Shown: positions 7,533-16,523, counted from the stretch's first letter. The stretch: 64,000 bases of DNA from Mesonia algae (GCF_003253545.1 NZ_QKYV01000001.1:186001-250000), one strand, 5' to 3'. Program-made: numbers and translations. The notes: generated from the sequence alone by a model not told the origin.

Positions 7533-10385
7533 CTACCCTACAATATTCACAATCTTGCCAGGAACAATTATTACCTTTTTAGGGGTTCTACCGTCCAATT
7601 GTTTTTGTGTTCTTTCATCTTCCATTACTGCTTTTTCTATCTCGTCTTTAGACAGATCTAAAGATAGATCTAACGTAAAACGCATTTTTCCATTAAAGGA
7701 CACCGGGTAGGTTTTGGTGCTTTCTACCAAGAATTTTTCTTCAAATTGAGGATAATTAGCAGTAGCTATACTTTCTTTATTCCCCATCAAACGCCATAAT
7801 TCTTCTGCGATATGTGGCGCATAAGGCGAAATTAAAACCGCTAAAGGCTCTAAAACTTCTCTACTGGTACATTTTTGAGCAGCCAGTTCGTTCACGCAAA
7901 TCATAAACGTAGAAACTGATGTATTAAAACTAAACTCCTCAATATCTTCGGTTACCTTTTTAATAGTTTTATGAAAGGTTTTCAAACTCTCTGGACTCGC
8001 TTTTTCATCGCTTACTAAAAACTCTTCGCCATTGTGGTAGAGCTTCCATAGCTTCTTTAAGAAGTTATGCACTCCTGTAATTCCTGCGGTGTTCCAAGGT
8101 TTCGCTTGCTCTAACGGACCTAAAAACATCTCGTACATACGTAAAGTATCGGCGCCGTACTCTTTACAAATATCATCAGGATTCACGACGTTGTATTTAG
8201 ACTTCGACATCTTTTCTACTTCGCGTCCTACAATATACTTTCCGTTTTCTTCAGTAATAAACTCAGCATCTTTAAATTCTTCTCGCCAATTTTTGAAACT
8301 TTCAACATCTAACTCGTTTGATGTATTTACAAAAGAAACATCTACGTGGATACTTTGAGTTTTATAGTTATCTTTTGAGTTAACCGATACAAATTTATTC
8401 TCTCCTTCAACTCTATAAACAAATGCACTCTCTCCCAAGATCATTCCTTGGTTGATGAGTTTTTTAAAGGGTTCATCTACAGGAACGAGGTTACGATCTT
8501 TTAAGAACTTAGTCCAAAAACGTGCGTAAAGTAAGTGTCCTGTCGCGTGTTCACTACCTCCAATATATAAATCTACATTTTGCCAGTATTGCATCGCTTC
8601 CGCGGAAGCGAAAACCTCATCTCGCTTTTGATCTTCCATATACCTAAAGAAATACCAAGAACTTCCTGCCCAACCTGGCATAGTATTTAATTCTAACGGA
8701 AACACCGTTTCATTATCCACCAGATTATTATTTACCACTTCGTTTTTTGTAGCATCCCAAGCCCAAACATCGGCGCGACCTAATGGCGGCTCTCCTTCTT
8801 GGGTAGGTAAGTATTTCTCTACTTCGGGTAAATGAATAGGTAAATGCTCAGCTTCAATCATTTGCGGCATTCCGTTGACGTAATACACTGGGAAAGGTTC
8901 TCCCCAATAACGCTGACGGCTAAATACCGCATCACGAAGTCGGTAATTGGTTTTCCCTTCACCTTGTCCCAATTTCTCTAGTTCGTAGATCGCCGTTTTT
9001 AATGCTTTTTTATAGGTTAGACCGTTTAAAAAATCTGAATCAGCAATCACAGTTCCGTCTTTACCGGCGTGTGCTTCTTCAGAAATATCTACATCTTTAA
9101 AAATATTTTTGATGGGAATATCAAAATGTTTCGCAAAATCATAATCACGTTGATCGCCACAAGGTACCGCCATGACAGCTCCTGTACCATAACCCGCCAA
9201 TACGTAATCTCCAATCCAAACAGGAACAGATTCTTTGGTAAATGGATGTTCTGCATAAGCTCCTGTGAATACTCCCGATATGGTTTTTACATCGGCCATT
9301 CGCTCTCGCTCGCTACGTTTTGCAGTTGCTTGAATATAATTTTCTACGGCTTCTTTTTGCGCTGGTGTGGTAATTTTTGAAACCAACTCATGTTCTGGAG
9401 CTAGAGTCATAAAAGTTACGCCAAAAATAGTATCGGGACGAGTGGTGAAGACCTCAATAGTGTCTTCGTGATCTTTCACGTTAAACGTAACCGATGCTCC
9501 CACCGATTTTCCTATCCAATTACGCTGTGTTTCCTTAAGACTTTCGGTCCAATCGATATTTTCTAAACCTTGCAGTAATCTTTCCGCGTAAGCAGAAATA
9601 CGCATACTCCACTGTTTCATTTTCTTTCTTACCACAGGATGACCACCACGTTCTGATACACCATTTACAATCTCATCATTAGCTAGAACAGTTCCTAACT
9701 CGGGACACCAATTAACTTCGGTTTCGGCCAAGTAAGTTAATCTATATTGTAATAAAATTTCTTGTTGCTCCTTATCGGAAAAAGATGACCACGCTGCTGC
9801 GGAAAAATCTTTTACCTCATCATCACACACCGCGTTCACTTTTTCATTTCCCTCGGCTAAGAAAATTTCAATAAGCTCAGAAATAGGTCTAGCTTTAGCC
9901 GCCTCATTATCATACCAACTTTCAAACAACTGAATAAAAATCCACTGCGTCCATTTATAATAATTAGGATCGCTCGTTCTCACCTCTCGGCTCCAATCGA
10001 ATGAAAAACCAATTTTATCGAGTTGATTGCGGTAACCTGCAATTTTGTTTCCTGCTTTATCTACACCTCCTTCAATATTTACCAGAGTGGTATCTGCAGG
10101 ATGTTGACCGGTTTGTATCGCATATTGCTCTGCTGGTAAACCAAAAGAATCATAGCCTTGTGGGTGCAATACATTAAAACCTTGATGGCGTTTATACCTT
10201 GCTACAATATCACTGGCAATATAACCTAACGGATGCCCCACATGGAGCCCAGCACCAGAGGGATAAGGAAACATATCTAAACCGTAAAATTTAGGTTTTT
10301 CACTGTTGTTAGATGCTTTAAAAGTTTGGTTTTCTTCCCAATATTTCTGCCATTTGGCTTCGATCTCATTAAAATTGTAGCTCAT
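7533..10385 (-). CDS. leuS: leucyl-tRNA synthetase
   Basis: A class I aminoacyl-tRNA synthetase that charges tRNA-Leu in the cytosol; 950 residues, the normal bacterial size. The HIGH-type signature HVGH is at residues 48-51 within PYPSGAGLHVGHPLGY. The editing (CP1) domain is visible in the middle (TTRPDTIFGVTFM). The KMSKS loop EKMSKSKYN is near residue 725, and the anticodon-binding domain follows. A near-perfect -7 promoter box lies 42 bases upstream, and a terminator follows, so it appears monocistronic. The gene carries an 18-bp GC-rich perfect palindrome at 8594-8611 that encodes in-frame Ala-Ser-Ala-Glu-Ala. Confidence 0.97.
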   Translation of the reverse strand: MSYNFNEIEAKWQKYWEENQTFKASNNSEKPKFYGLDMFPYPSGAGLHVGHPLGYIASDIVARYKRHQGFNVLHPQGYDSFGLPAEQYAIQTGQHPADTTLVNIEGGVDKAGNKIAGYRNQLDKIGFSFDWSREVRTSDPNYYKWTQWIFIQLFESWYDNEAAKARPISELIEIFLAEGNEKVNAVCDDEVKDFSAAAWSSFSDKEQQEILLQYRLTYLAETEVNWCPELGTVLANDEIVNGVSERGGHPVVRKKMKQWSMRISAYAERLLQGLENIDWTESLKETQRNWIGKSVGASVTFNVKDHEDTIEVFTTRPDTIFGVTFMTLAPEHELVSKITTPAQKEAVENYIQATAKRSERERMADVKTISGVFTGAYAEHPFTKESVPVWIGDYVLAGYGTGAVMAVPCGDQRDYDFAKHFDIPIKNIFKDVDISEEAHAGKDGTVIADSDFLNGLTYKKALKTAIYELEKLGQGEGKTNYRLRDAVFSRQRYWGEPFPVYYVNGMPQMIEAEHLPIHLPEVEKYLPTQEGEPPLGRADVWAWDATKNEVVNNNLVDNETVFPLELNTMPGWAGSSWYFFRYMEDQKRDEVFASAEAMQYWQNVDLYIGGSEHATGHLLYARFWTKFLKDRNLVPVDEPFKKLINQGMILGESAFVYRVEGENKFVSVNSKDNYKTQSIHVDVSFVNTSNELDVESFKNWREEFKDAEFITEENGKYIVGREVEKMSKSKYNVVNPDDICKEYGADTLRMYEMFLGPLEQAKPWNTAGITGVHNFLKKLWKLYHNGEEFLVSDEKASPESLKTFHKTIKKVTEDIEEFSFNTSVSTFMICVNELAAQKCTSREVLEPLAVLISPYAPHIAEELWRLMGNKESIATANYPQFEEKFLVESTKTYPVSFNGKMRFTLDLSLDLSKDEIEKAVMEDERTQKQLDGRTPKKVIIVPGKIVNIVG
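8594..8611. repeat. 18-bp perfect palindrome inside leuS
   Basis: TCGCTTCCGCGGAAGCGA is its own reverse complement. It is strikingly GC-rich for this AT-rich genome. Its 14-bp core recurs exactly at 43375-43388 in an unrelated gene, and it is read there in the same codon phase. Confidence 0.8.
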
Positions 10386-10427
10386 TTTATCTATTTATCG
10401 TCGTTACGAATCATCAAAATTAAGTCG

Positions 10428-10435
10428 CAAAAGTA
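10428..10435 (-). promoter_or_regulatory. predicted -7 promoter box of leuS
   Basis: On the minus strand the sequence is TACTTTTG, an exact match to the Bacteroidota -7 consensus TAnnTTTG. It lies 42 bases upstream of the leuS ATG. A TTTC lies about 18 bases further upstream where a -33 element would sit. This is predicted from the motif only. Confidence 0.5.
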
Positions 10436-10527
10436 CTATTAATGTACGAAAGTGAAAAGTTTGAACGTTTTAAAGAATAGAGTTTCAATTACTTTCTTAT
10501 TTTTACAAAAAAACAACTGGTTAATTT

Positions 10528-11406
10528 ATGAGTTCTTCTTTTGAAAGATATCAAAAAAGACGTTTAATTTCGTCTTATTTTTCTGTTGTCATTAGCATCT
10601 CGTTAGTACTTTTTTTACTGGGATTGCTAGGCTTATTAGTATTGAATACAAAAAAAGTAGCCGATCATTTTAAAGAACAAATCGCATTAACGGTTTATTT
10701 AAAAGACACGGCGAAAGAAGTAGAAATTAATCAGCTTGAAAAAAGTTTGGCTTTAGCCGAATTTACTAAATCTACCAATTTCGTATCCAAAGAAGATGCT
10801 GCGAAAGCGCATAGTGAAGAAATTGGAGAAAATTTTATGGATTTCCTTGGATACAATCCGTTACAAAATTCGATTGATGTCTATTTTAACGCCGATTATG
10901 TTTCTGAAACTCAAATCGCTGAAATCTCTCGTGACCTTGGCGAAAAAGATTTTGTAGATGAAGTGGTTTATGACAAACCCCTTATCGCTTTATTAAACGA
11001 TAACGTAAAAAGAATTAGTTTTTGGATTCTAGTAGTTAGTGGCTTATTTACTTTTATTGCGGTGTTGTTGATCAACAGTTCTATTCGTCTTTCCGTTTAT
11101 TCTAAACGATTTACGATAAAAACCATGCAAATGGTAGGTGCTACAAAAGGATTTATACGCCGACCTTTTATTTGGAAAAGTATTAAACTTGGATTAGTAG
11201 GTGCCGTTGTCGCTTTAATCGGCATGGCAGCAGTTCTATATTATATTGATAAAGGTTTCCCTGAATTAAATTTACTTAAAGATGAAATGATTCTAGGAGC
11301 TTTATTCTTAGCAGTTTTTTTACTGGGAATTCTTATCTCTTGGTTCAGCACCTTCTTTGCTACACAACGCTTCTTAAACTTAAAGACAGACGAACTTTAT
11401 TATTAA
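10528..11406 (+). CDS. ftsX: cell division protein FtsX
   Basis: The integral membrane partner of the ATPase FtsE in the divisome, transmitting a signal to periplasmic peptidoglycan hydrolases; 292 residues. A cytosolic N-terminus is followed by a first helix at about 20-43, a roughly 120-residue periplasmic domain, and three more helices at about 168-190, 215-240 and 258-282. The conserved MQMVGATKGFIRRPF segment precedes the third helix. ftsE is not in the window, as is common in Bacteroidota. It heads a run of closely spaced plus-strand genes with the DUF3098 gene, uppP and truB. Confidence 0.9.
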   Translation: MSSSFERYQKRRLISSYFSVVISISLVLFLLGLLGLLVLNTKKVADHFKEQIALTVYLKDTAKEVEINQLEKSLALAEFTKSTNFVSKEDAAKAHSEEIGENFMDFLGYNPLQNSIDVYFNADYVSETQIAEISRDLGEKDFVDEVVYDKPLIALLNDNVKRISFWILVVSGLFTFIAVLLINSSIRLSVYSKRFTIKTMQMVGATKGFIRRPFIWKSIKLGLVGAVVALIGMAAVLYYIDKGFPELNLLKDEMILGALFLAVFLLGILISWFSTFFATQRFLNLKTDELYY

Positions 11407-11428
11407 TTTATTTTCGAGAAGTTTTCAT

Positions 11429-11436
11429 TACTTTTG
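11429..11436 (+). promoter_or_regulatory. possible internal -7 promoter box upstream of the DUF3098 gene
   Basis: TACTTTTG matches the -7 consensus TAnnTTTG exactly. It lies in the 49-base gap after ftsX, 19 bases before the next ATG. It could give the DUF3098-uppP-truB genes a promoter of their own. No clear -33 element is seen. Confidence 0.4.
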
Positions 11437-11455
11437 AAACCTTAATTAAAATGTT

Positions 11456-11722
11456 ATGGGAGAGCAAAAAAGACGAGAAGTTAAAGAAGAAAAAACCCAA
11501 CCTTACTTTATTTTTGAAAAGAAAAATTACGTGATGATGGCCATTGGCCTAGGCGTAATCGCTTTAGGTTTTATACTCATGGCAGGCGGTGGTAGCGATG
11601 ACCCCGAAGTTTTTAATCCCGAAATTTTTAGCTGGCGAAGAATTCGTTTAGCTCCTATGCTCGTTCTACTAGGTTTTGGTATAGAAGTTTATGCTATACT
11701 CTTAAACCCAAATAAAAAATAA
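11456..11722 (+). CDS. DUF3098 domain membrane protein
   Basis: A small inner-membrane protein of 88 residues. A charged N-terminus is followed by two transmembrane helices (about residues 27-43 and 62-80), joined by a segment with GGGSDDPEVFNPEIFSWRR. This pattern is that of DUF3098, a family I associate with Bacteroidota and with the ftsX-uppP neighbourhood. No function is known. A role in envelope assembly or division is inferred only from the gene order ftsX, this gene, uppP. The ATG at 11456 was chosen over an out-of-frame ATG at 11451. Its stop codon shares one base with the uppP start. Confidence 0.82.
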   Translation: MGEQKRREVKEEKTQPYFIFEKKNYVMMAIGLGVIALGFILMAGGGSDDPEVFNPEIFSWRRIRLAPMLVLLGFGIEVYAILLNPNKK

Positions 11723-12519
11723 TGGAAGTACTTGATGCTTTAATCCTTGGTGTTATTCAAGGTTTAACCGAATTTCTTCCAGTTTCTTCTAGCGGTCATT
11801 TAGAATTAGGAAAAGCCATTTTAGGCGACAACAGTATTCCCGAAGAATCTATGCTTTTTACGGTAGTCATGCATTTTGCAACCGCACTAAGTACCCTTGT
11901 AGTCTTCCGTAAAGATATTTTAGAAATACTAAAAGGTTTATTTCAGTTGAAATGGAATGAAGAAACGCAGTTTTCTCTAAAAATTATTATTTCTATGCTG
12001 CCTGCAGCAATTATTGGAGTTCTTTTTGAAGAAGAATTAGAACAGCTTTTTGGTGGAAGTGTTATGCTTGTAGGTTTTATGCTTATCATCACGGCTCTTT
12101 TACTTTGGCTAGCCGATAAAGCTAAAAACACCGAAAAACCTGTAAGTTACTCCAATGCCTTCGTCATTGGAATTTCTCAAGCCATAGCCATGCTTCCTGG
12201 TATTTCTAGAAGTGGTGCTACCATTTCTACATCGGTTCTTTTAGGAAACGATAAAACCAAAGCTGCAAGGTTTTCATTTTTAATGGTTGTTCCTCTAATT
12301 TTGGGAAAAATTGCTAAAGATCTTCTTAGCGGAGATTTAACTTTTACCACAGAAAACGCCACGAGTTTGTGCGTAGGTTTTATCGCTGCATTTATAGCAG
12401 GATTAATTGCCTGTACGTGGATGATTGCTTTGGTTAAAAAAAGTAAATTGAGTTACTTTGCCATTTATTGTTTAATTGTGGGAATTATTGCAATTGCCGT
12501 AAGCTATATGAATGGATAA
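11722..12519 (+). CDS. uppP: undecaprenyl-diphosphatase UppP (BacA family)
   Basis: Removes a phosphate from undecaprenyl diphosphate to recycle the lipid carrier for peptidoglycan and other surface polymers; an integral membrane protein of 265 residues. Both family signatures are present. The first is EFLPVSSSGHL at residues 17-27, and the second is GISRSGAT at about 160-167 with the conserved arginine. Seven or eight hydrophobic helices are visible. The start overlaps the DUF3098 stop by one base, and the end overlaps truB by eight bases, so the three genes are translationally coupled. Confidence 0.95.
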   Translation: MEVLDALILGVIQGLTEFLPVSSSGHLELGKAILGDNSIPEESMLFTVVMHFATALSTLVVFRKDILEILKGLFQLKWNEETQFSLKIIISMLPAAIIGVLFEEELEQLFGGSVMLVGFMLIITALLLWLADKAKNTEKPVSYSNAFVIGISQAIAMLPGISRSGATISTSVLLGNDKTKAARFSFLMVVPLILGKIAKDLLSGDLTFTTENATSLCVGFIAAFIAGLIACTWMIALVKKSKLSYFAIYCLIVGIIAIAVSYMNG

Positions 12520-13225
12520 TTTTACTGCTGAAGATTTTAAAAACGGACAAATTTTACTTTTTGATAAACCTCTAGAATGGACCTCCTTTCAATTGGTTAA
12601 TAAAGTGCGTTGGCTTATTCGTTCTCACTGCGGAATTAAAAAAATAAAAGTAGGACACGCTGGGACTTTAGATCCCTTAGCAACAGGACTTTTAATCATC
12701 TGTACAGGAAAATTTACCAAACGCATACAAGAGTTGCAAGGTCAAGAAAAAGAATATACAGGCACATTTACCCTAGGGGCCACCACTCCTTCTTACGATC
12801 TAGAAACCGAAGTTGATAATACCTTCCCTATAGATCACCTAAACGAAGAGGTTTTAAATAATGCTATTCCCCAATTTTTAGGAGAAATTGAACAATACCC
12901 TCCCGTATTTTCAGCATTAAAGAAAGAAGGTAAAAGGCTTTATGAATATGCCAGAAAAGGCGAAGAGGTAAAAATAGATTCTAGAAAAGTGAGTATTTCT
13001 TCATTTACGCTTACGCGGATAGATTTACCAGAAGTAGATTTTCAAGTGAGCTGCAGCAAAGGCACTTACATTAGAAGCCTAGCGCACGATTTTGGAAAAG
13101 CTGTAGAAAGTGGCGGACATCTTTCGGCTTTACGAAGAATAAAAATTGGAGATTTTAATGTTAATGATTCCTATGATCTAGATAGATTTATAGCTACACT
13201 TCCACCAAAATCTCCGAGGGAGTAA
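12512..13225 (+). CDS. truB: tRNA pseudouridine(55) synthase TruB
   Basis: Converts U55 of the tRNA T-loop to pseudouridine. The protein has 237 residues. The catalytic motif GHAGTLDPLATGLL has the nucleophilic Asp at residue 54, and the supporting motifs QFLGEIEQYPPVFSALK and CSKGTYIRSLAHDFG are present. It is somewhat shorter than E. coli TruB because the C-terminal PUA domain is reduced or absent, as in many Bacteroidota. It overlaps uppP and converges on the thioredoxin-like gene with a 7-base gap. Confidence 0.95.
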   Translation: MDNFTAEDFKNGQILLFDKPLEWTSFQLVNKVRWLIRSHCGIKKIKVGHAGTLDPLATGLLIICTGKFTKRIQELQGQEKEYTGTFTLGATTPSYDLETEVDNTFPIDHLNEEVLNNAIPQFLGEIEQYPPVFSALKKEGKRLYEYARKGEEVKIDSRKVSISSFTLTRIDLPEVDFQVSCSKGTYIRSLAHDFGKAVESGGHLSALRRIKIGDFNVNDSYDLDRFIATLPPKSPRE

Positions 13226-13232
13226 ATCTTAC

Positions 13233-13841
13233 TTAACTTAATAAAGCTTGTAAATCTTCTATAGTAGTTTGTCCTTTATCTTGATTATACCAACGCTGTA
13301 AATCTTCTTTAAAACTAGCGTCTAATTGACCAAATTCTTGCTTATAATCTGCAGTAAGTTTTGCCGCTGTTGAAGGTCTTGGACCCCAAGTTTCTATCAC
13401 TTCTAAATTTTCTTCTTTAAGCATGATTAATTTTGGAATTGATTTTGCTCCATTGGTCAAAAATTGATTAATTAAATCGTCTTCACTATCTCGTAAAACA
13501 ATTTTCAATTCTATGTGAGGGTTTAATTCTGCTAAAGCATTAAGAACGGGCAACCCGTGTGCAGCATCTCCACACCAGCCTTCAGAGACCACTAACCAAA
13601 GCATTTTTTGATCGTAGTTTTTAAAGAATGCTTCAGCTTCTTCGGTTATTTTTAAAGTTTTTTCCCAACGCTTCATTCGGCGTTGGTTAAGTTTAGAATA
13701 TTCAACCAAGCTTTCTTCTTGAATTGCTGCTGTAGATTTATTCTCGGCCAACAAATCATTCATTAAAGTTTTATATTCTGTATAAGACATCGCATTTTCT
13801 AATGCATCTTCTATCGTCTTTTTTAAAGATATTGTTTTCAT
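13233..13841 (-). CDS. thioredoxin-like protein with WCGDA active-site motif
   Basis: A probable cytosolic protein of 202 residues with a C-terminal thioredoxin fold. The usual CxxC is replaced by WCGDAA, which has only one cysteine, followed by a GLPVLNALAE helix and the cis-proline segment SIPKLIML. The N-terminal 80 residues are helical and charged. The frame is open to 13973, but the extra 44 residues are low-complexity and run through the promoter region shared with tag, so I start at the ATG at 13841 (MKTISLKKTIED). With one active-site cysteine it probably does not act as a classical disulfide reductase. The function is unknown. Confidence 0.8.
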   Translation of the reverse strand: MKTISLKKTIEDALENAMSYTEYKTLMNDLLAENKSTAAIQEESLVEYSKLNQRRMKRWEKTLKITEEAEAFFKNYDQKMLWLVVSEGWCGDAAHGLPVLNALAELNPHIELKIVLRDSEDDLINQFLTNGAKSIPKLIMLKEENLEVIETWGPRPSTAAKLTADYKQEFGQLDASFKEDLQRWYNQDKGQTTIEDLQALLS

Positions 13842-13910
13842 TAAGTTAATTTTTAGGTAGGTCGTAATTTGCTTACTATAACTTACTAAATTAGAGTAAA
13901 TTTTTAAATT

Positions 13911-14483
13911 ATGAAAAAGAAAAGATGTGGTTGGTGTGAAGGCGATGAACTTTATGAGGCTTATCACGATCAAGAATGGGGAGTGCCTGTTTTTAATGAT
14001 AAAACCCTATTTGAGTTTCTTTTATTAGAAACATTTCAGGCTGGATTAAGCTGGATTACCATTTTAAGAAAACGGGAAAATTTCCGTAAAGCATTTGATA
14101 ATTTTGATTATCAAAAAATTGCAAAATATTCCGAGAAAAAGATTGAAGAATTACTACAAAATTCAGGAATCATAAGGAACAAGCTTAAGGTTAGATCTGC
14201 TGTGACCAACGCACAAGCTTTTATAAACATACAAGAAGAGTTTGGAAGCTTTAGTAAATATATTTGGGATTTCGTAGACCATCAACCCATCCAAAATAAA
14301 GTTGAAAACTACAAAGAGGCTCCGCCTAATACTCCGTTAAGTGATTTACTCAGTAAAGACTTAAAAAAGCGAGGTTTTAAGTTTGTAGGATCTACTGTTG
14401 TTTATGCACATATGCAAGCTACAGGTATGGTTAATGATCATGAAACTTCTTGCTTTAGGCACAAGGAAATTGCTCAACATTAA
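13911..14483 (+). CDS. tag: DNA-3-methyladenine glycosylase I
   Basis: Excises N3-methyladenine from alkylated DNA, starting base excision repair; 190 residues, the usual size. The zinc-binding residues match the Tag family: Cys6 and His19 in RCGWCEGDELYEAYHDQEW, and a C-terminal His and Cys in NDHETSCFRH. The recognition glutamate lies in LFEFLLLETFQAGLSW. It is divergent from the thioredoxin-like gene, sharing a 69-base region with TAAATTAG at 13887-13894 as a possible -7 box. It is followed at 9 bases by a secreted-protein gene. Confidence 0.95.
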   Translation: MKKKRCGWCEGDELYEAYHDQEWGVPVFNDKTLFEFLLLETFQAGLSWITILRKRENFRKAFDNFDYQKIAKYSEKKIEELLQNSGIIRNKLKVRSAVTNAQAFINIQEEFGSFSKYIWDFVDHQPIQNKVENYKEAPPNTPLSDLLSKDLKKRGFKFVGSTVVYAHMQATGMVNDHETSCFRHKEIAQH

Positions 14484-14492
14484 TTTTCAGTT

Positions 14493-15065
14493 ATGAAAAA
14501 GTTATGTTTTTTTCTGTTTATAATCTTTAGTTTGAGTACTATTGCACAATCAAAAAAAGAAGAAGTTGAACAACGTATCACTAGAGATAAAATGCCTCTA
14601 GAAGCTCTTCAAATTTTAGATTTTTTTAATGATAGAAAATTTAAAAAAGAGCATTATTTTTTTGAAAAAGACGGAAATAGAGGGAGTTACGAAGCAAAAT
14701 TCATTTATAATAAAAGTGTTTATAGTGTAGAATTCTCGCCTAAAGGTAAACTTGAGGACGTTGAAGTTGTTATAAAAAAGCAGCAAATTCCTCAAAAACC
14801 TTTAAATAAAATAGAATCTTTTTTAAAAGATAATTTTGATGCATTTAAAATAGTTAAAGTACAAAAACAGTTTAAAAACGGGGTAGCGAAAGAGGTATTT
14901 GAAAAGTCACTTTTACTTACAAACCATCCCGATAATTTTGAAATCATTGTACAAACAAGGCTAAAGGGAAGCTATTATAAATATGAAATTTTATTTGATG
15001 CTAGCGGAGATTATAAAGAGAAACGAAAAGTGGTTAAAAATCAATTTGATTACCTCATTTTCTAA
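14493..15065 (+). CDS. secreted protein of unknown function, possibly PepSY-like
   Basis: A protein of 190 residues with a clear signal peptide (MKKLCFFLFIIFSLSTIAQS, cleavage after AQ). The mature part is rich in lysine and aromatic residues. It shows two alternating beta/alpha units (YEAKFIYNKSVYSVEFSPKG and FEIIVQTRLKGSYYKYEILF) reminiscent of PepSY-like folds. I do not recognise a named family with certainty. Its 3' end overlaps the following DUF2490 gene, with which it is probably co-transcribed and functionally linked at the cell envelope. Confidence 0.7.
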   Translation: MKKLCFFLFIIFSLSTIAQSKKEEVEQRITRDKMPLEALQILDFFNDRKFKKEHYFFEKDGNRGSYEAKFIYNKSVYSVEFSPKGKLEDVEVVIKKQQIPQKPLNKIESFLKDNFDAFKIVKVQKQFKNGVAKEVFEKSLLLTNHPDNFEIIVQTRLKGSYYKYEILFDASGDYKEKRKVVKNQFDYLIF

Positions 15066-15741
15066 ATTCGCATTATCTGTTTTTTTTCTATTTATTTCTT
15101 ACACTGGTTATTCACAAACCAACTTTACTGGCTATATTAACCCTGAAATATCAATAAATATTTCTAATGAAAGTCCTTGGTCTCATTCTTTTGGTATAGC
15201 TCAAAGAGACGTAGTTTATACAGATTATGAAAATGTAAATGATTTTGATAAAGAACTAGACTTTCAATATAAGTTTTTGGAGCTTAATCATTATACTAGT
15301 AGACAAATAGGTTTTCATAGTAAGGTTAGTGCCGGTATTCGTTACCGATTTGAAGATGGAAAGAATGAAACCCGTATTATAGAACAATATGCTTATTCCA
15401 AAAAAATAGGTAGAATTAAAATTGCTCACCGCCTAAGACTGGCTCAACGTTATAGAGAAATTACAACGTTTAGGACTCGGTACAGATTTTCAGCAGAATT
15501 TCCTTTGCAAGGAGATAAAGTTAACCCAAAAGAATTCTCTTTAGTTGCTTCTACCGAAGCTGTTTGGGAAATGGGAAAAAAGGAAAGACCTAATTTAGGT
15601 CAACGTTTTGCTGCTCAAATCAATTATCGACTATTTGAAAACACTAGACTCAACCTAGGACTTGAATATAGACACCGAGATTACACTCATTCTCCTTATG
15701 TGGAAGTGTTTCTCCTTAGCGGATTAAAAATATCTCTCTAA
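14983..15741 (+). CDS. DUF2490 outer-membrane-like protein
   Basis: A secreted protein of at most 252 residues. A hydrophobic signal sequence ends in GYSQ, followed by about 200 residues of alternating strands (GYINPEISINIS, RIKIAHRLRLAQRYRE, LNLGLEYRHRDYTH), as in DUF2490, a family predicted to form small beta barrels. The start is uncertain. The ATG at 14983 overlaps the previous gene by 83 bases and puts 21 charged residues before the signal peptide. A TTG at 15046 would give a standard signal peptide (MITSFSKFALSVFFLFISYT) and only a 20-base overlap; I prefer it but list the longer frame. The 3' end overlaps aat by four bases, tail to tail. Confidence 0.75.
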   Translation: MKFYLMLAEIIKRNEKWLKINLITSFSKFALSVFFLFISYTGYSQTNFTGYINPEISINISNESPWSHSFGIAQRDVVYTDYENVNDFDKELDFQYKFLELNHYTSRQIGFHSKVSAGIRYRFEDGKNETRIIEQYAYSKKIGRIKIAHRLRLAQRYREITTFRTRYRFSAEFPLQGDKVNPKEFSLVASTEAVWEMGKKERPNLGQRFAAQINYRLFENTRLNLGLEYRHRDYTHSPYVEVFLLSGLKISL

Positions 15742-16382
15742 TCTTGTTGCAAATAGCTTAAAAACACTTCGCGAGGCACTTCTTTTGCCCCTAAACTTTC
15801 CAAATGTTTAGTATGCATTTGACAATCGATAAGTTTTATATTTTCAGCTTTTAGTTTCTCTACTAAAGAGATAAACCCATATTTAGAAGCATTGCTTACT
15901 TTAGTGAACATACTTTCTCCACAAAACACCTGCTTCTCCTTCAAATAGACGCCATATAAACCTCCTACAAGTACATTTTCTTCCCAAACCTCGACTGATA
16001 GCGCATGGCCAAACTCATGTAGCTTCATATAAGCCGAAATCATATTTGGAGTAATCCATGTATCCTCTTGGTCTTTTCTATATACTTGGGAACAATTATG
16101 AATGACTTCCGCAAAATTTTGATTGTAGGTCACTTTAAAAGCACTTTTTTTAAAAAGCTGTTTCATGCTTTTAGAAACTTTTAAATCTTTAGGAAAAAGA
16201 ACCATTCTAGGATCTGGACTCCACCACAAGACAGGATCACCTTCTTCAAACCATGGAAAAATACCTGAGCGGTAAGCTTCTAATAAACGCTCTGGAGATA
16301 GTTTTCCGCCAATAGCTAACAAGCCTTGATCATCTGCTTTTTCTACAGCAGGGAAGGGTTCTTTATCGTATAAAATTATCAT
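15738..16382 (-). CDS. aat: leucyl/phenylalanyl-tRNA--protein transferase
   Basis: Transfers Leu or Phe from its tRNA to the N-terminal Arg or Lys of proteins, marking them for ClpAP/ClpS degradation in the N-degron pathway; cytosolic, 214 residues. Family motifs are GIFPWFEEGDPVLWWSPDPR near residue 40, CGESMFTKVSNASKYGF near 155 and LIDCQMHTKHLESLGA near 185. It stands alone on the minus strand, tail to tail with the DUF2490 gene. Confidence 0.95.
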   Translation of the reverse strand: MIILYDKEPFPAVEKADDQGLLAIGGKLSPERLLEAYRSGIFPWFEEGDPVLWWSPDPRMVLFPKDLKVSKSMKQLFKKSAFKVTYNQNFAEVIHNCSQVYRKDQEDTWITPNMISAYMKLHEFGHALSVEVWEENVLVGGLYGVYLKEKQVFCGESMFTKVSNASKYGFISLVEKLKAENIKLIDCQMHTKHLESLGAKEVPREVFLSYLQQD

Positions 16383-16523
16383 TAAAAAGAAAAAATAATC
16401 ATTTATATTAAATTTACATTGCTCGTTTTCAAATTTTTAACGATATTTGAGTTAACCTTTTGAGATTAAATTTTTGTTCATCATTGCTTTTTTGAATTTG
16501 TTTTTCACAAGGTTAATAATAAG

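Noticed and set aside
9069-9380. Open frame of 103 codons on the plus strand inside leuS
   Set aside because: Antisense shadow of the conserved leucyl-tRNA synthetase; composition of the translation is not protein-like.
13842-13973. 44-residue N-terminal extension of the thioredoxin-like protein
   Set aside because: Low-complexity translation through an AT-rich divergent promoter region and past the tag start; the ATG at 13841 is adequate.
14493-15741. A frameshifted single gene instead of two secreted-protein genes
   Set aside because: Each part has its own complete signal peptide and its own fold pattern, so two genes are more likely.
16383-16523. A plus-strand small RNA ending at the bidirectional terminator
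   Set aside because: Only a weak promoter-like patch is present and the terminator is explained by the minus-strand VOC gene.
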